Part shown: positions 39,141 to 40,363 of the stretch, piece after piece
Layout of the letters: every line of letters begins with the position of its first letter
Numbering within the stretch: the stretch's first letter is position 1
From: UMGS973 sp045599945
Lineage (GTDB): Bacteria; Bacillota; Clostridia; Peptostreptococcales; Anaerovoracaceae
NCBI GenBank assembly: GCA_045599945.1
Contig: JAZRWY010000018.1
Coordinates: 1-40,363, forward strand
Reading direction: 5' to 3'
Length of the DNA stretch: 40,363 nucleotides
Notes under the pieces: model-generated
The model's input: the letters and a program-made list of their open reading frames with translations, nothing else
Told to the model about the DNA's origin: nothing
Databases searched by the model: none
Made by a program: the position numbers and the translations under genes

Positions 39141-39981
39141 ACTAGCAGATTATGAAATCCGTTCAAGTTTAAAGTATGTCGGCGTTCTCTGGGCAGGCGT
39201 GCTGGTAGCATCCATTTTTCTTGGCCTGGCCGGAAAGGTTGTGGATGGCGGGCTGTCCGATCAGCCAAGCACCATTGCAAGCATTGCAGTTGTAGTATTT
39301 ACAGCGCTCTTTGGCATTCTGTTTGTAGCAATGCTGGTGGGTACGGCTGCAGTCATCATCCTCAGATTCTACAAAGGGCTTTTGGGTGAAGAAGGATATC
39401 TGATGCATACACTGCCGGTAAAGACCGGACAGCTGATCATTGCAAAAGGCCTTGTTGCTGCAGGGGTGATTCTGATCACCATTCTGGTATCCATCGTTTC
39501 CTTCACCGTTTCGGCAGGAATCACCGGCTTTGATATCTGGAATACACTCAGGTCATTCTTTGAGGCCATCCGGGAATGTCCACCGGCCATTCTTTTGATT
39601 ATCGAGGCATTTCTCATCATATTGGCATCCATTCTTGCAGAAATCTATGAGATCTATGCGTCCCTTTCCATTGGACAGCTGACCGGAAAGCATAGAGTTC
39701 TCCTTTCCATCGGTGCCTACATCGGAATTGAAAGTATCCTCAATACTCTCGGAATCCTGATGATCAGCCTGCTGGTCAATACGAGCCTGGGCGAAAGAAT
39801 CTCATCCAAATTTGACAGCCTGGCCATGCTGGATACCATGAATACAGGGGATATTGCAGGAAAGGCAATCATGCTGGCCCAGCCGGAAATCATTTTCGTA
39901 CTGGTCCTGATTCTTGCAGAGGTTGTGATTTTCCACATAGTATCCGAACGGATTCTTTCCCGGAAACTGAATCTGCAGTAG
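39130..39981 (+). CDS. ABC transporter membrane subunit
   Basis: Membrane protein of 283 residues with about six hydrophobic segments (near 18-38, 55-80, 100-125, 150-172, 195-220 and 250-275). It forms the channel or extrusion unit with the ATPase encoded just before it, with overlapping genes. The segment GLLGEEGYLMHTLPVKTGQLI resembles permeases of the ABC-2 type. The substrate is unknown; export of a peptide, lipid or antibiotic is a fair inference for YtrA-controlled systems. No clear terminator follows before the rpmE promoter. Confidence 0.8.
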   Translation: MISRLADYEIRSSLKYVGVLWAGVLVASIFLGLAGKVVDGGLSDQPSTIASIAVVVFTALFGILFVAMLVGTAAVIILRFYKGLLGEEGYLMHTLPVKTGQLIIAKGLVAAGVILITILVSIVSFTVSAGITGFDIWNTLRSFFEAIRECPPAILLIIEAFLIILASILAEIYEIYASLSIGQLTGKHRVLLSIGAYIGIESILNTLGILMISLLVNTSLGERISSKFDSLAMLDTMNTGDIAGKAIMLAQPEIIFVLVLILAEVVIFHIVSERILSRKLNLQ

Positions 39982-40009
39982 TCGAAAACAAAAAAGGGCA
40001 AAAAAAGGG

Positions 40010-40038
40010 TTGAACTGGGCTTGTACCTATGGTATATT
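40010..40038 (+). promoter_or_regulatory. rpmE promoter
   Basis: TTGAAC (40010-40015), a 17-nt spacer and TATATT (40033-40038). Transcription would start near 40045. Confidence 0.7.
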
Positions 40039-40045
40039 AATTTAT

Positions 40046-40107
40046 GCGTGTAAAAGCAGTACAGCTTTTTAGCTTAAGATATTATCATTATGCAAGGGTG
40101 ATCACGC
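40046..40107 (+). promoter_or_regulatory. Structured leader of rpmE (candidate L31 autoregulatory element)
   Basis: GCGTG (40046-40050) can pair with CACGC (40103-40107), closing a branched fold that holds the hairpin AAAAGC/GCTTTT (40052-40069). Leaders of this kind serve L31 feedback control in Firmicutes. I did not match the full published motif. Confidence 0.45.
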
Positions 40108-40130
40108 CTGAGCAGGAAAGAGGTGAAAGC

Positions 40131-40331
40131 ATGAAGTCAGGAATCCATCCAGAATATGTGGAATGTACAGTAACTTGCGCATGCGGCAACACATTTGTAA
40201 CGAAGTCAACAAAACCAGAACTTAGACTGGACGTTTGCTCAGCATGTCATCCATTCTTCACTGGCCAGCAGAAGTTCGTAAACAGAGGCGGCCGTGTAGA
40301 AAAGTTCAAGCAGAAGTACAACATGGATTAA
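40131..40331 (+). CDS. rpmE: 50S ribosomal protein L31 (zinc-binding type)
   Basis: Ribosomal protein of 66 residues. The zinc ligands are present: C16 and C18 (TCACGN) and C36 and C39 (CSACHPF), which marks the C+ form. HPEY near the start, the FFTGQQKFVN box and the basic tail RVEKFKQKY are typical. The start at 40131 has AGAGGTG at 40119-40125, and an earlier reading from 40044 falls on the transcription start. It stands alone, away from rho, and has its own terminator at the window edge. Confidence 0.97.
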   Translation: MKSGIHPEYVECTVTCACGNTFVTKSTKPELRLDVCSACHPFFTGQQKFVNRGGRVEKFKQKYNMD

Positions 40332-40339
40332 TAAAAATT

Positions 40340-40363
40340 ACCGGAAGTCATATTCCGGTTTTT
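40340..40363 (+). terminator. rpmE terminator
   Basis: Stem ACCGGAA/TTCCGGT with loop GTCATA, then Ts that reach the end of the window. Confidence 0.85.

Noticed and set aside
1..40363. Insertion sequence, prophage or genomic island
   Set aside because: No transposase, integrase, phage structural gene or tRNA attachment site seen; base use is even across the window.

Overview
The window looks like a chromosomal segment of an anaerobic, gut-type Firmicute (class Clostridia). The basis is moderate G+C, strong AGGAGG-type ribosome binding sites, TTGACA/TATAAT and TGnTATAAT promoters, many UUCG-loop intrinsic terminators, and families typical of Firmicutes (DUF1836, DUF1846, DUF1934, DUF1385, YtrA-type GntR, QueT). 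I do not name a genus. I see no tRNA, rRNA, CRISPR array, insertion sequence or prophage.

Layout. 1-2300: copper-type P1B ATPase (copA) behind a small palindrome, with signs of a divergent gene left of the window. 2311-5782: an NhaC-type antiporter divergent from putrescine aminotransferase (patA). The patA transcript begins with two hairpins that carry an identical 9-nt loop with a self-complementary GACGUC core, the most unusual element here. 5882-10689: three-gene operon of secreted surface-type proteins; the first two share a nearly identical 3' third. 10698-14113: an unknown protein, a GNAT acetyltransferase and a Na/phosphate cotransporter. 14120-18799: DUF1836 regulator, divergent acyl-CoA synthetase, and a large secreted protein with nine 26-residue Cys-paired repeats. 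18822-21387: FCD-type GntR regulator; queT behind a likely preQ1-I riboswitch; divergent diaminopropionate ammonia-lyase. 21427-25011: glutaminyl-tRNA synthetase, a CofE-like ligase and an HD protein. 25022-34231: compact housekeeping run larE, DUF445, hslO, DUF1934, a 30-residue membrane miniprotein, DUF1846, rho, DUF1385, prmC, and a lipoprotein serpin. 34230-37351: PlsC-like acyltransferase with a zinc ribbon, divergent from ATP-type PEP carboxykinase. 37397-40363: XRE regulator with a perfect 20-bp palindrome, an unexplained 215-nt stretch ending in a terminator, a YtrA-type regulator with its ABC transporter under a 28-bp operator, and rpmE with a structured leader.

How it fits together. 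Amine and amino-acid catabolism (patA, dpaL) beside PEP carboxykinase fits an amino-acid-using anaerobe. Secreted proteins and a surface serpin point to a host-associated life. Several control elements can be read directly: the twin-hairpin leader, the preQ1-type element, GntR and XRE palindromes, and the L31 leader. All functional names rest on family recognition by eye; no database search was run.
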